Shown: piece after piece, positions 1 through 9,085 of the stretch
How positions within the stretch are numbered: position 1 is the stretch's first letter
Layout of the letters: each line of letters starts with the position of its first letter
From: Rubrobacter indicoceani
GTDB lineage: Bacteria; Actinomycetota; Rubrobacteria; Rubrobacterales; Rubrobacteraceae
Direction of reading: 5' to 3'
NCBI RefSeq assembly: GCF_003568865.1
Contig: NZ_CP031116.1
Coordinates: 1 to 64,000, forward strand
Length of the DNA stretch: 64,000 nucleotides
The notes under the pieces: generated by a model
Databases searched by the model: none
What the model saw: the letters and a program-made list of their open reading frames with translations, nothing else
What the model was told of the DNA's origin: nothing
Made by a program: the position numbers and the translations under genes

Positions 1-269
1 TCCTCTTCGAGCCGTTCGGCGGCGTCGTAGTTCATCGAGATGTCGTCCCGGATGGCGGTGTGCGGGCATCCCCCGGTCTCGACCCCGACGACCCGGCCCT
101 CGGCGAGCACGGCGGCGCGTTGCAGAAACTCCGCGTCCTCGCGGGTGTAGATGTCGTTTGTTATGGCGGCCATCGAGAACTCCCCGGCGAGCCTCCGGCA
201 GAGTTCCGCAACGAGCGCGGTCTTCCCCGAACCAACCGGGCCGCCGACCCCGAGCCTCAGTACGTTCAT
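1..269 (-). CDS. ureG: Urease accessory GTPase UreG (partial, runs off left edge)
   Basis: Only the N-terminal part is in the window. The translation from the ATG at 269 begins [20 protein letters not shown], which contains the P-loop GPVGSGKT of UreG, followed by [13 protein letters not shown] and [14 protein letters not shown], both diagnostic of this family. UreG is the SIMIBI-class GTPase that, with UreF and UreD/UreH, delivers nickel to the carbamylated lysine of apo-urease in the cytoplasm. It lies 11 bp downstream of ureF in the same operon. ureD is expected beyond the left edge but is not visible. Confidence 0.96.
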   Translation of the reverse strand, partial: MNVLRLGVGGPVGSGKTALVAELCRRLAGEFSMAAITNDIYTREDAEFLQRAAVLAEGRVVGVETGGCPHTAIRDDISMNYDAAERLEE

Positions 270-280
270 CCGTTCTCCTC

Positions 281-973
281 TCAAGAGATATAGAGTCTGG
301 TCTGCTGTCGCTCGTGCTGCGCCGAGCGGACATCGAGCGTCGGAGCAAAGGAATACATACCGTCCGCCCCGACCGCCCGACTCGATTCCGCTGCGGTTTC
401 TATCCCGCCTCGCAGACCGAACAGCACCCGCTGGGCCGCGCTCCCGCCGAGCGGGATGAGCTTCTGTCCCGCCGCGACAAGCGAGGCCGCCGAGGAGAAG
501 AGGTACGCCGCGACCGCTCCCTCCTCCGGTACCCTGACCGACCGGGCCGCAAGGGCGTACCCGACGGCGTAGCTTCCCGGCGTCTCGCCGCGCTTCGCGG
601 CGAGCCGGAAGCCTTCGAGCAGCGCGTTCTCCGCCCCGAGCGCGGCGAAGCTCCTCAGAAACTGCCGCCCCGTCCGGGCGTTCGCCTCGCGCAGCTCGCG
701 GGTCGCCTTTGTCGCGGCGAGCAGACGGTCGGCCTGGACCGTCTGCTCCAGCGCGTCGGCCCCGTACGCTACCCGCAGGGCGACGCAGTCCGAGGTGGCG
801 AGCGACGCAAGATAAAGCCCGACAAGACGGCGCAGGTCGGCCTCGTCCCGAAGCTCCCCGGCCTCCCGGCAAGCTTCGAGCCCGAAGGAGTGAGCGAACA
901 CCCCCGTGGGAAAGGCGGTGTCCGAGAGCTGCAGCGCCGCCAGCAGGACCGAGGTCTTTAAACCGGGCGTCAA
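281..973 (-). CDS. ureF: Urease accessory protein UreF
   Basis: A 230-residue protein of usual UreF length, mostly alpha-helical. It contains the family pattern [20 protein letters not shown] near the N-terminus and a C-terminal stretch ending in tyrosine-isoleucine-serine. UreF bridges UreD and UreG in the urease maturation complex and gates the GTPase. Its start overlaps the ureC stop by 4 bp (ATGA), which implies translational coupling. The usual ureE metallochaperone gene between ureC and ureF is absent here, so nickel delivery to UreG must come from elsewhere. Confidence 0.95.
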   Translation of the reverse strand: MTPGLKTSVLLAALQLSDTAFPTGVFAHSFGLEACREAGELRDEADLRRLVGLYLASLATSDCVALRVAYGADALEQTVQADRLLAATKATRELREANARTGRQFLRSFAALGAENALLEGFRLAAKRGETPGSYAVGYALAARSVRVPEEGAVAAYLFSSAASLVAAGQKLIPLGGSAAQRVLFGLRGGIETAAESSRAVGADGMYSFAPTLDVRSAQHERQQTRLYIS

Positions 974-2676
974 AACAGGAAGTACCGCCGGGCGAGCGGC
1001 AACTCGGTGGCGGGTTCGGAGGTTAAAACCTCTTCGCCGAGCCGCACCTCGTAGGTCTCCGGGTCAACGCTTATCTCGGGGGCGAGGCCGTTGAGGCGCA
1101 TGTCGGACTTGCCGATGTTCCTTGTGTTTCTGACGGCGACGGCCCTTCGTCCGAGGCCGAGCGAGGCGACCGTGCCGTTTTCTACGGACGCACCGGAGAC
1201 AAAGGCGAGGCTTGTTGCCGCCGGGGCGGAACCGTAAGCGCCGAACATCGGGCGTATAAAGACCGGCCCCGGCGTCGGGATGGAGGCGTTCGGGTCGCCC
1301 ATCTGCGCGTAGGCGATAAAGCCGCCTTTAAGAACAATCTCGGGCTTCACCCCGAAGAAGGCCGGGCTCCAGAGAACGAGGTCGGCGAGCATCCCGACCG
1401 CCACCGAACCGACGTGCTCCGATATGCCGTGCGTAACCGCCGGGTTGACGGTGCATTTGGCGACGTACCGCTTGACGCGGTGGTTGTCGTTTCTCTTCGA
1501 GTCTTCGGGGAGCGGGCCCCGCTGCGACTTCATCTTGCTCGCGGTCTGGAGGGTACGCATCCAGACCTCCCCGACACGCCCCATCGCCTGCGAGTCCGAG
1601 GCCATCATCGAGAGCGCACCGAGGTCGTGCAGCACGTCCTCGGCGGCTATCGTCTCGGCCCGTATCCGGCTCTCGGCAAAGGCCACGTCCTCCGGCACCT
1701 CCCGGCTCAGGTGGTGACAGACCATGAGCATGTCGAGGTGCTCGTCCACGGTGTTGACGGTGTACGGTCTCGTCGGGTTCGTCGAACTCGGCAGCACGTT
1801 GGACTCACCGCACAGCTCGATGATGTCCGGGGCGTGTCCGCCGCCCGCCCCCTCGGTGTGATAGGTGTGGATGGTGCGGCCCCCGAACGCCGCCCGCGTG
1901 TCCTCGAGAAAGCCCGACTCGTTCAGGGTGTCGGTGTGGATGGCGACCTGAACGTCATGTTCATCCGCTACATCGAGACATGTTTCGATCGCCTTCGGGG
2001 TCGTCCCCCAGTCCTCGTGGAGTTTCAGGCCGCAGGCACCGGCTTCGACCTGCTCGGAGAGGGCTTCGGGGTTTGCGGAGTTCCCCTTGCCGAGAAAGCC
2101 GAAGTTCAGGGGGATCCCGTCGGTGGCCTGGAGCATCCGGGCGAGGTTCCACGCGCCGGGGGTGCAGGTCGTGGCGTTTGTCCCGGTCGCCGGGCCGGTC
2201 CCGCCGCCGAGCATGGTGGTAACGCCCGAGGCTATGGCGTGTTCGGTCTGCTGCGGGCTTATAAAGTGGATGTGGGAGTCTATTCCGGCGGCGGTGAGGA
2301 GTTTGCCCTCTCCGGCGATCACCTCGGTCGAGGCTCCGATCTCGACGGTAACCCCGTCCATCGTGTCCGGGTTCCCGGCCTTTCCGATGGCGGAGATACG
2401 TCCGCTGGAGATCCCGACGTCGGCCTTGTAGATGCCGGAGTAGTCCACTATCAGGGCGTTGGTTATGACAAGGTCGGCGGCCCCGCCGGCGCGGGTCGAG
2501 CTCCCCTGCGCCATCCCCTCGCGGATGGACTTTCCGCCCCCGAAGACGGCCTCCTCGCCGGGTGATGTAAGGTCGTGCTCGACCTCGATGACGAGCGAGG
2601 TGTCCGCGAGACGCACCCGGTCCCCCGTCGTCGGGCCGAACATCGAAGCGTAGCGGCGTCGGGGGAGCCTGCTCAT
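970..2676 (-). CDS. ureC: Urease alpha subunit UreC
   Basis: 568 residues, full length for bacterial UreC. It catalyses hydrolysis of urea to ammonia and carbamate at a di-nickel site. Visible signatures are HIHFISPQQ (nickel-binding histidines), [11 protein letters not shown] with the lysine that is carbamylated, HTDTLNE, and the flap/active-site region [17 protein letters not shown] with VCHHL. All key residues appear intact, so the enzyme should be active. It overlaps ureB by 4 bp and ureF by 4 bp in the ureABC-F-G operon. Neighbouring guanidine hydrolase would supply urea as substrate. Confidence 0.98.
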   Translation of the reverse strand: MSRLPRRRYASMFGPTTGDRVRLADTSLVIEVEHDLTSPGEEAVFGGGKSIREGMAQGSSTRAGGAADLVITNALIVDYSGIYKADVGISSGRISAIGKAGNPDTMDGVTVEIGASTEVIAGEGKLLTAAGIDSHIHFISPQQTEHAIASGVTTMLGGGTGPATGTNATTCTPGAWNLARMLQATDGIPLNFGFLGKGNSANPEALSEQVEAGACGLKLHEDWGTTPKAIETCLDVADEHDVQVAIHTDTLNESGFLEDTRAAFGGRTIHTYHTEGAGGGHAPDIIELCGESNVLPSSTNPTRPYTVNTVDEHLDMLMVCHHLSREVPEDVAFAESRIRAETIAAEDVLHDLGALSMMASDSQAMGRVGEVWMRTLQTASKMKSQRGPLPEDSKRNDNHRVKRYVAKCTVNPAVTHGISEHVGSVAVGMLADLVLWSPAFFGVKPEIVLKGGFIAYAQMGDPNASIPTPGPVFIRPMFGAYGSAPAATSLAFVSGASVENGTVASLGLGRRAVAVRNTRNIGKSDMRLNGLAPEISVDPETYEVRLGEEVLTSEPATELPLARRYFLF

Positions 2677-3038
2677 CGGAGAAAGCCCTTTTCTCCGGCG
2701 CGCCCGAGCGCCGCTTCCTTTGCCCCGGCCGCGTCCAGTTTTCCCTCGACGAGGTCGTTCATGCCGCGTGCGATGCGTTTTCCGGCCAGGGCGACGAGGT
2801 TGACGTCGCGCTCGTCGCCCGGCTCGAAGCGGACGCTGGTCCCGGCGGGGATGTCGAGCCGGAAGCCGTAGGCGGCGGCCCGGTCGAAGCGGAGCGCCCG
2901 GTTTGTCTCGAAGAAGTGGAAGTGGCTCCCGACCTGCACGGGTCGGTCCCCGGTGTTGGCGACGGTAACGGAGGTAGTCGCAAGGCCAAGGTTCAGCTCG
3001 ATGTCTCCCTCTGCGGGCAGGAGTTCGCCGGGGATCAT
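2673..3038 (-). CDS. ureB: Urease beta subunit UreB
   Basis: 121 residues. It begins [18 protein letters not shown] and contains the family core [21 protein letters not shown] followed by [16 protein letters not shown]. UreB forms the trimeric urease core with UreA and UreC. The C-terminus (about 20 residues after GMNDLVEG, alanine-rich) is longer than in the shortest UreB proteins but within the range of the family. It starts 11 bp after the ureA stop and overlaps ureC by 4 bp. Confidence 0.97.
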   Translation of the reverse strand: MIPGELLPAEGDIELNLGLATTSVTVANTGDRPVQVGSHFHFFETNRALRFDRAAAYGFRLDIPAGTSVRFEPGDERDVNLVALAGKRIARGMNDLVEGKLDAAGAKEAALGRAGEKGFLR

Positions 3039-3049
3039 ATACGGCCTCC

Positions 3050-3352
3050 TCAGACTATCGGGTCGTGGACGGTTACAAGCTTCGTGCCGTCGGGGAAGGT
3101 CGCTTCTATCTGGACTTCGGCGACCATCTCCGGGATGCCGTCCATAACATCGTCGCGGGAGAGGACCGTCGCGCCGAAGCTCATAAGGTCGGCGACGGAG
3201 CGACCGTCGCGCGCACCTTCCAACAGCTCGGCGGAGATGATGGCGACCGCTTCGGGGTAGTTCAGTCTCAGGCCGCGACCCTTTCTGCGCCGCGCGACCT
3301 CGGCGGCGGTGAAGATCATCAACTTCTCCCTTTCCTGTGGTGAGAGCTTCAT
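3050..3352 (-). CDS. ureA: Urease gamma subunit UreA
   Basis: 100 residues, the standard UreA length. The start [20 protein letters not shown] and the later [21 protein letters not shown] and [20 protein letters not shown] are family hallmarks. It is the first gene of the minus-strand urease operon. An AGGAGGA-type ribosome binding site sits just upstream of the ATG. The 248 bp to the divergent formamidase gene must hold promoters for both directions. Confidence 0.97.
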   Translation of the reverse strand: MKLSPQEREKLMIFTAAEVARRRKGRGLRLNYPEAVAIISAELLEGARDGRSVADLMSFGATVLSRDDVMDGIPEMVAEVQIEATFPDGTKLVTVHDPIV

Positions 3353-3600
3353 CGTCCTCCTCGACTGGAACGCAACCTTCTACAGTTTATGGGGCCGTAC
3401 CGCCTCCTTCTTCGGCCCCCGGGCTATTCAGGACCGCCGATAATCAAAGCGGGTTTATCCCGCTGGACATTCGGCTCCGGCCCGGCGGCTTTGTTCAGCG
3501 CCGGAGAGGCGCTCGGATTTTCCCTGTCCCGCCGCCTGATGACTCTGGCTTGTATCTCTGGTATCTTGCAGGCAGGTGGAAGCCAGCGTCAGGAGGAGAA

Positions 3601-4845
3601 GTGCCGAAGAATGTCTTTCCGATAGACCAGACGAAAAGCATGTTCGATCAGGACCATCCGGGGCACAACCGCTGGCATCCGGACATCCCGGCGGCGGCGA
3701 CCGTAAAGCCGGGCGAGGACTTCAGGATGGACTGCCGGGAGTGGACGGATGGTCAGATCCTCAACACCGACGACGCCAACGACGTCCGCGACGTGGACCT
3801 CTCCATAAACCACGTTCTCTCCGGTCCGGTGGCGATAGAGGGCGCCGAGCCGGGGGATATCCTTGTGGTGGATGTCCTTGACCTGGGGCCGCACCTCCCC
3901 GGCACCGCGCCGGACGGTCTCGCCGGGGCGGGCTGGGGGTATACCGGGATCTTCGCCAAAGAGAACGGCGGCGGCTTTCTGACGGACTACTTCCCGGGGG
4001 CACACAAGGCCATCTGGGACTTCCACGGCATCTACGCGACGAGCCGCCACATCCCCGGCGTGAGGTTCGCCGGGATAGGGCATCCGGGACTCTTCGGGTG
4101 TGCGCCCTCGCACGAGCTGCTCGCCGAGTGGAACCGCCGGGAGCAGGCCCTTATAGACACCGACCCGGAGCGCATCCCGCCGCTCGCGCTGCCACCGAAC
4201 CCCGACAATGCCCTGCTCGGGACGATGAGCGGGGCGGAATACGAGAAGGCCGCCTCGGAGGCGACAAGGACCGTGCCGCCGCGGGACCACGGCGGCAACA
4301 TGGACATCAAGAACCTCTCGCGGGGGTGTCGGGCCTACCTCCCGGTCTACGTGGACGGGGCCAAGCTCTCCGTCGGGGACCTGCACTTCTCGCAGGGGGA
4401 CGGTGAGATCTCCTTCTGCGGCGCGATAGAGATGGGGGGTTGGATCGAGTTCGGCGTCGACCTTATAAAGGGCGGGATGGCGAAGTACGGGATGAAGACA
4501 CCGTTCTTCAAGCCCGGCCCCATCGAGCCGCGCTACTCGGAGTTCCTGTGCTTTACCGGCATCTCCGTCGAGGACGGCGTCAACTACTACATGGACGCCA
4601 CCGTCGCCTACCGCCAGGCCGCCCTGAACGCCATAACCTACCTCTCGAAGCTCGGCTACACCGAGGAGCAGGCCTACCTCCTGCTCTCCGCCGCCCCGAT
4701 AGAGGCCCGCTACTCGGGCATGGTGGACATCCCCAACGCCTGCGCGAGCATCTACATCCCGACCGCTATCTTCGACTTCGACATAAGCCCCTCGAGCGAA
4801 GAACTCGTCAGCCGCGATCTCGGCTCTCAGGCCACGACGACCTAG
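3601..4845 (+). CDS. fmdA: Formamidase / acetamidase (FmdA family)
   Basis: 414 residues. The GTG start is preceded by AGGAGGAGAA and matches the family start PKNVFPIDQTKS; the frame is open further upstream but that part is not protein-like. Family features include GHNRWHPDIP, DFRMDCREWTDGQI, HGGNMDIKNLSRGC and DLHFSQGDGEISFCGAIEM. FmdA hydrolyses formamide to formate and ammonia in the cytoplasm. Its location beside urease and guanidine hydrolase suggests a small-amide nitrogen-scavenging island; which amide is used in vivo is inference. It is divergent from ureA and convergent with the symporter gene. Confidence 0.93.
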   Translation: MPKNVFPIDQTKSMFDQDHPGHNRWHPDIPAAATVKPGEDFRMDCREWTDGQILNTDDANDVRDVDLSINHVLSGPVAIEGAEPGDILVVDVLDLGPHLPGTAPDGLAGAGWGYTGIFAKENGGGFLTDYFPGAHKAIWDFHGIYATSRHIPGVRFAGIGHPGLFGCAPSHELLAEWNRREQALIDTDPERIPPLALPPNPDNALLGTMSGAEYEKAASEATRTVPPRDHGGNMDIKNLSRGCRAYLPVYVDGAKLSVGDLHFSQGDGEISFCGAIEMGGWIEFGVDLIKGGMAKYGMKTPFFKPGPIEPRYSEFLCFTGISVEDGVNYYMDATVAYRQAALNAITYLSKLGYTEEQAYLLLSAAPIEARYSGMVDIPNACASIYIPTAIFDFDISPSSEELVSRDLGSQATTT

Positions 4846-4870
4846 CGGGGATACGTCACGACGGCTACAC

Positions 4871-4899
4871 GCCCCGCCTTCTCTCTCTGGAGGCGGGGC
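4871..4899. terminator. Bidirectional rho-independent terminator
   Basis: A 9-bp perfect stem (GCCCCGCCT, 4871-4879, pairing with AGGCGGGGC, 4891-4899) with an 11-nt loop lies between the convergent formamidase and symporter genes. A short T run follows on the plus strand. It probably ends transcription from both sides. Confidence 0.75.
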
Positions 4900-4909
4900 T
4901 TTACCGGCG

Positions 4910-6412
4910 CTAGACCTCCAGAAGCTCGGATTCGGGGAGGTCCTGCCTCACACCGAAGTGCGCCCCTGACGGGGCGTACGTATCCTGAGTCGAGAGCGCA
5001 AGCGTTACAAAGACCGAGAGGCCGACGAGGGGGCTTATAAAGGTCGAGAGCCCGTCAAAGCCAGCCGGGACAAGATCGTTCTCCAGGTACAGAAAGGTAT
5101 TCTCGACCCCGTAGATCGTCGGGGTCAGGACAAAGAAGACGAGCCGGGTCGCCGCGCCGAGGACTATCGCGGCGATGGCGGCGACGGTGTTCGCCTTTGA
5201 CCAGAACAGCCCGAGCACGAACGGCACGACAAGCGCGGCGAGCGAGACGTCAAAGGCGAGCGTGAGCAGAATCCCCGTCTCCGGGACGCTCAGGGCGAAG
5301 AAGATGGCGACAAGCGAGACCGGGACCATCATGATGCGCGTCGTCAGGAGCAGCTTGTCCCTAGAACCGGCGTATTCTTCCTCCCGGATGCCCATGACGT
5401 TGCGCGTGGAGACCGCCGAGACCCCGAGGAGCGCGCCGTCCCCCGTCGAGAGCGAGGCCGCGACGATCCCAGAAAGCACGAGGATGACGAGCAGCGGCGG
5501 AGCGGCTTCCTGAAGGATCGCATACAGAACCGGGGAGTTCCCGGCCTCGATGCCGAGCGATGAGAAAACGTTGCCCCACGAGAGCGCGATGATCGAGAAC
5601 GGCAGGCCGATGGCGAGGGTCCCGACGGCCCCGGCAAAGCAGGCCCGGCGGGCGGTATTCGGGGTGCGGGCGGCGAAGACGCGCTGCATGAAGTCTATGG
5701 CGACAAGGTTTCCGAGGCCCAGAGCGGCGAGGGTCGCCCAGTTTATGTACGCCCCGTTTGCGGGGACGGTGAGCTGGTCGAGGGCGAGCGGCCCCATACC
5801 GGCCGGGATGCTTATGCCGAAGTTGAAGCCGACCCAAACGAGCAGTGAGATCGCGGCGATAAAGGCGGCGGCGATCTGGATGATGCTCGTGTACACGTCC
5901 GAGAGCAGACCGCCGGGCAGGGTGTAGATGATCAGGATCAGGGCGAGCAGCAAGACCCCGACGGCGTAGCTTGTCCCGAGAAAGGTCTGAAACAGGTAAC
6001 CGCCCGCGACGAGGTTCCCGGCGAGAAGGATGGAGAAAGAGAGGATCATGATAAAAGAGGCCATCACCTCGACCGTCCGACCGTATTTCTTTCTGAAGAA
6101 GTCCGGCAGCGTCATGAGGCCCATCCGGTTCATCGGTCTGGCGAAGAACAGCCCCGTGATGACGAGGCATATCGCAAGCCCTATCGGCAGGGAAGCCCCG
6201 GCCCAGAACCCGAACTGGCTTGTGAGGTCGGTGTTGCCGAGGGTCGCGTTCGTGTCCACCGCCTGCGCCATGAGGGTGCAGGCCGCGAGCGGGAGTATAA
6301 GGCCGCGTCCGGCGACGATGAAGTTGGTGCTGCTCCCTGCGACGCGCCGGGCTACGTACAGCCCGACCGCCGTCTGGAGGACAACGAAGATAGCGACGCC
6401 AAGGAGTATCAT
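4910..6412 (-). CDS. Sodium:solute symporter (SSS family), predicted guanidine-operon transporter
   Basis: 500 residues with about 13 hydrophobic segments from residue 1 on. Near the N-terminus it has VAGSSTNFIVAGRGLILPLA and later DTNATLGN and PGGLLSDVYTSIIQ, typical of SSS/SLC5 carriers. The ATG at 6412 has AAAGGGGAG just upstream. It is the last gene of the riboswitch-controlled operon, 15 bp after a 36-residue membrane peptide. Because a guanidine-I riboswitch controls the operon, uptake of guanidine/guanidinium (or a guanidino compound or urea) is a reasonable inference; the SSS family alone does not define substrate. Confidence 0.9.
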   Translation of the reverse strand: MILLGVAIFVVLQTAVGLYVARRVAGSSTNFIVAGRGLILPLAACTLMAQAVDTNATLGNTDLTSQFGFWAGASLPIGLAICLVITGLFFARPMNRMGLMTLPDFFRKKYGRTVEVMASFIMILSFSILLAGNLVAGGYLFQTFLGTSYAVGVLLLALILIIYTLPGGLLSDVYTSIIQIAAAFIAAISLLVWVGFNFGISIPAGMGPLALDQLTVPANGAYINWATLAALGLGNLVAIDFMQRVFAARTPNTARRACFAGAVGTLAIGLPFSIIALSWGNVFSSLGIEAGNSPVLYAILQEAAPPLLVILVLSGIVAASLSTGDGALLGVSAVSTRNVMGIREEEYAGSRDKLLLTTRIMMVPVSLVAIFFALSVPETGILLTLAFDVSLAALVVPFVLGLFWSKANTVAAIAAIVLGAATRLVFFVLTPTIYGVENTFLYLENDLVPAGFDGLSTFISPLVGLSVFVTLALSTQDTYAPSGAHFGVRQDLPESELLEV

Positions 6413-6427
6413 CCCGAACTCCCCTTT

Positions 6428-6538
6428 CTAGTTGAGGGCCGCGTACAGGGCGTTGACGCCGAGCGCGACAAACGCCGTAGCGGCCATCACCGCGAAACGA
6501 AGGGCGAGTCTTTTGCGGTGGGGATTCGCTTCGCTCAT
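6428..6538 (-). CDS. 36-residue single-TM symporter-associated small protein
   Basis: A short gene coding MSEANPHRKRLALRFAVMAA and a further 16 residues: a basic N-terminus (HRKR) then one hydrophobic helix (about residues 12-34). Its ATG overlaps the stop of the upstream hydrolase gene (ATGA at 6538-6535) and it ends 15 bp before the symporter start, so it is embedded in a tightly coupled operon. Small one-helix accessory proteins encoded directly upstream of SSS symporters are known as a type; a role in assembly or activity of the carrier is inferred from position and topology. Confidence 0.72.
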   Translation of the reverse strand: MSEANPHRKRLALRFAVMAATAFVALGVNALYAALN

Positions 6539-7698
6539 TCCGTGTAGCCTTCCTTTTTTCCGACGTGTCCCTCGCTGACGAGTGTCGCCAGCACGTCGGC
6601 CACGGCGCGGGCGGCCAGAAGCGCGGTCTGGTCCGCGTGATCGTAGGGCGGCGAGACCTCCACGACCTCCATTCCGCAGATGCCCTCCCTTGCTATGAGG
6701 TTGAGGAACTTCAGGGCCTCGCGCGGCAGGTAGCCGCCCGGCTCCGGCCAGCCCGTCCCCGGCACGAAGCCCGCGTCCACGGAGTCGATGTCAAAGGAGA
6801 GGTAGACGGCTTCGGCCCCGTCCCAGGCTACTTCGAGGGCCATCTCGGCGGCCTTTTCGATGCCGAGGGCCTCGACGTCGCCGATGGTCATGATCGTGGT
6901 GTTTCTGGCCCGCGCCTCCTGAACGCCGGGGCGGGGCGATTGCCAGCCGCCGATGCCGCACTGAACGAGGTTGGTAGGCGGGGCGTTTTTTATGTTCGTG
7001 GCGTGAAACCAGGGGGTCGTGTGCATCCGCTCGTCCATGTCTTTCTCCTGGATGTCCACGTGGCGGTCGAGGTGGATGATGCCGATGTTGCCGCCGTAGT
7101 TCTCCGCGATGCCGCGAACGTTCGGGTAACCGAGGGAGTGGTCGCCGCCGAGGATGATCGGGAGCGTACCTTCCTTGACCACGTGGCTCACGGCGTTTGC
7201 GACCTGATCAAAGGTCTTCTCGATGTTCGCCGGGATAACAAAGACGTCGCCGAGGTCACACACCTTGAGCTGCTCGCGCAGGTCCACCCCGAACTCGTAG
7301 CTGTAGGTTGAGTAGAGCGCGCTGATGCGGCGTATGGCCTGCGGCCCGAAGCGCGTCCCGCTCCGGTAGGTCGTCCCCATGTCGAAGGGCGCGCCGAGTA
7401 TCGCCACGTCGTAGTTTCCAACCTCACGCACGTCTTCGAGGTACGGAAAGCCCATAAAGGTGTTGATCCCGGCAAAGTGCGGAAGCTCCGTCCGGGAGAA
7501 GGTCGAGATTGTCCTGTCGCCGATGGAATCTGCGCCCGGAAGCCCGAACTCGAGCGCCTTCTCCACTTCCCTGTTCCACATCGCGCTCCCGAGGGCAGCC
7601 TCGCGCTCGCGGGCCTCGTAGCCCTGAAGCCGCTTGAGCGCCTCCGGGTCGGGCTTTCCTATTCTGCTGCGCTCCGGATGATGGTGTCCCGCTCCCAT
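6535..7698 (-). CDS. gdmH: Guanidine hydrolase-type ureohydrolase (arginase/agmatinase superfamily)
   Basis: 387 residues from the ATG at 7698, chosen because AAGGAGAAGGAAG precedes it. The longer frame to 7740 lacks such a site. Metal-binding motifs are GGDHSLG, HLDRHVDIQEKDMDERMHT and SFDIDSVDAGFVPGTGWPEP. The long N-terminus (about 390 residues versus about 310 for agmatinases), DRH in place of DAH, and the GTGWPEPGG stretch match what I recall of the nickel-dependent guanidine hydrolases (Synechocystis Sll1077/GdmH). Predicted reaction: guanidine plus water to urea plus ammonia. The guanidine riboswitch upstream and urease downstream strongly support this over agmatinase or guanidinobutyrase. 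Confidence 0.88.
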   Translation of the reverse strand: MGAGHHHPERSRIGKPDPEALKRLQGYEAREREAALGSAMWNREVEKALEFGLPGADSIGDRTISTFSRTELPHFAGINTFMGFPYLEDVREVGNYDVAILGAPFDMGTTYRSGTRFGPQAIRRISALYSTYSYEFGVDLREQLKVCDLGDVFVIPANIEKTFDQVANAVSHVVKEGTLPIILGGDHSLGYPNVRGIAENYGGNIGIIHLDRHVDIQEKDMDERMHTTPWFHATNIKNAPPTNLVQCGIGGWQSPRPGVQEARARNTTIMTIGDVEALGIEKAAEMALEVAWDGAEAVYLSFDIDSVDAGFVPGTGWPEPGGYLPREALKFLNLIAREGICGMEVVEVSPPYDHADQTALLAARAVADVLATLVSEGHVGKKEGYTE

Positions 7699-7749
7699 AA
7701 TCTTCCTTCTCCTTCCGGTGGATGTCTGTCGCCGCTTCACACCCCCCGG

Positions 7750-7789
7750 AAAACAAGCGGCCCGGGGGACGAGTTACCGTCTCCCGGGC
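7750..7789 (-). terminator. Riboswitch expression-platform terminator
   Basis: On the minus strand GCCCGGG (7789-7783) can pair with CCCGGGC (7766-7760), followed by CGCTTGTTTT. The upstream arm is part of the conserved AAAAGCCCGGGAGA end of the riboswitch aptamer, so aptamer and terminator are mutually exclusive. Ligand binding should prevent termination and turn the operon on. Confidence 0.8.
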
Positions 7790-7885
7790 TTTTGTCCCGC
7801 CGTGTAACGCGCCGGATTTCTCCCGGCTCGTTTATCGCTCTCGGTCGCGGCCTGCCATTGGGGACAGCGGAACCCTAGCGATGCG
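7775..7885 (-). promoter_or_regulatory. Guanidine-I (ykkC) riboswitch
   Basis: Read on the minus strand, the leader of the hydrolase operon carries the conserved ykkC blocks in order: CTAGGGTTCCG (7878-7868), ACCGAGAG (7845-7838), and ACACGGCGGGACAAAAG followed by CCCGGGAGA (7805-7780). These match the ykkC class I aptamer, which senses free guanidinium. It ends about 80 nt before the hydrolase start and overlaps a terminator hairpin, the usual ON-switch arrangement. The upstream -10/-35 elements are not clear to me. Confidence 0.95.
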
Positions 7886-7889
7886 TAAA

Positions 7890-8191
7890 CTCTAGCCGAG
7901 GCGTGCGTACGGCTCTTTGGCCCGCCGGAGGAAAATACGGTCGGATGGTCGCTCCCCGTTTCTACAAGCGGGCGGTTCGGCTGGCGGTAGAGGTCGGGGA
8001 TGGAGATCTCCGCCCCCCGGTCCGGCCTCGGTGGGTTGTTCCAACAGACACCAGCCGCCCGCTTTGGCGCGGAAGCGTTACTGACGCAACGCTCCTTGCT
8101 GGTCTGGAATTCGCGGTTCCCCGGCGTGCATCGGCCGCCAGAACGCACCGGGGCGGGTTCGTTCCGCCTCAGACCGCCGCTGTAAAATGGT
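7890..8191. other. Non-coding or decayed stretch
   Basis: About 300 bp between the riboswitch and the transposase relic. Frames are open in several directions but none has a ribosome binding site or recognisable motif. It must contain the promoter of the riboswitch operon (TAGAGT at 7894-7889 on the minus strand is a weak -10 candidate). It may also contain one end of the decayed insertion sequence. Confidence 0.4.
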
Positions 8192-9085
8192 TCAGATCAG
8201 GAGATCGGCAGAGTAGCGTAGCGGTCGCCCGAGTCCGGCGTTGAGAGGTTGCCCACAGGTGTAGGCTGCAACCTTCGCTGCCAGACGGGTGAGCAGGCCC
8301 TCCGGGGTCTTGGCTCCATGGGGCTCCAGGCCGAAGTGATTTTTCGATCGCCGGATCAATCCTTCGATGAGCTGGCGCCTGCCAGCGGCCCATCTGCAAG
8401 CCGCTTGTGTCCAGGCTATCCGGGCACTCCGTTGTGGTGTGGCCGCGACCACAGCTCCGAAACTAACTCTCCAGCCAGTGTTTCTCCCGCTCGACCGAAG
8501 AGAACCCTTTGTCTGCAAGGTAGCTGTCGTATCTATCGGAAGCCATCAGAAACTCCCCTCTGGGCTTTTCATCGCAGTTGGCCGGGGCGAGACCAAAAGT
8601 CGTAACGATGCTTTCCGGAGTTACCGTGAGGGCAGCTTTGAAACCGTAGATCCACCCGGTCCTGGAGACGCTGCGGCCGGAGGTCGCCTGCCCGACGAAT
8701 AAGCCCGTGCGGCACGCCCGGACCCTCACGATGGCCGGGATAAGGGTGGTGTCAAGAACACGGCAGGCCTTCGAGCCGTCGGCAGTGTTCCGGCCAGGTT
8801 GCGCTGTAGAGCTTTCAGCTCGGCTCGAAAGTACGTCTGCGGCGGTCGAGCTGGCCGTAGCTGAGAAAACCGGGGAGTATCCGCGTAGGTGAGCGTCAGC
8901 GAACCCGAAAAAACCTCGCTCGCTACAAAACCGGGGCCATTGGGAGAGTATGGCCAGCGTGAGCACTTCGTTTGGCGACAGCAACGGTGAGCGGGGCCGG
9001 ATCTCCTGATCGCAGCAGGATGCGTACGTTGCCACCAATCGTCGACAAGGACATACAGGGAGACGAGTGTGGTTTTGAGTTCCAT
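8192..9085 (-). pseudogene. Decayed DDE transposase (IS982/IS4-like), frameshifted
   Basis: Protein similarity to one transposase is spread over three minus-strand frames. The start MELKTTLVSLYVLVDDWWQR (from 9085) is continued in another frame by LSPNEVLTLAILSQWPRF and then VLDTTLIPAIVRVRACRTG, LTVTPESIVTTFGLAPANC and MASDRYDSYLADKGFSS. A third frame ends with RRQLIEGLIRRSKNHFGLEP and LTRLAAKVAAYTC. The D, D and E-type motifs are present but cannot be read as one protein. At least two frameshifts make it non-functional. I cannot define terminal inverted repeats. It lies directly upstream of the guanidine operon. Confidence 0.8.

Noticed and set aside
3353-3600. Second guanidine or other riboswitch before the urease or formamidase gene
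   Set aside because: None of the ykkC conserved blocks occurs on either strand; only promoters are expected.
7774-8148. 124-codon minus-strand open frame across the riboswitch
   Set aside because: It overlaps the conserved riboswitch bases, lacks a ribosome binding site and shows no protein motif; it is an accident of high GC.
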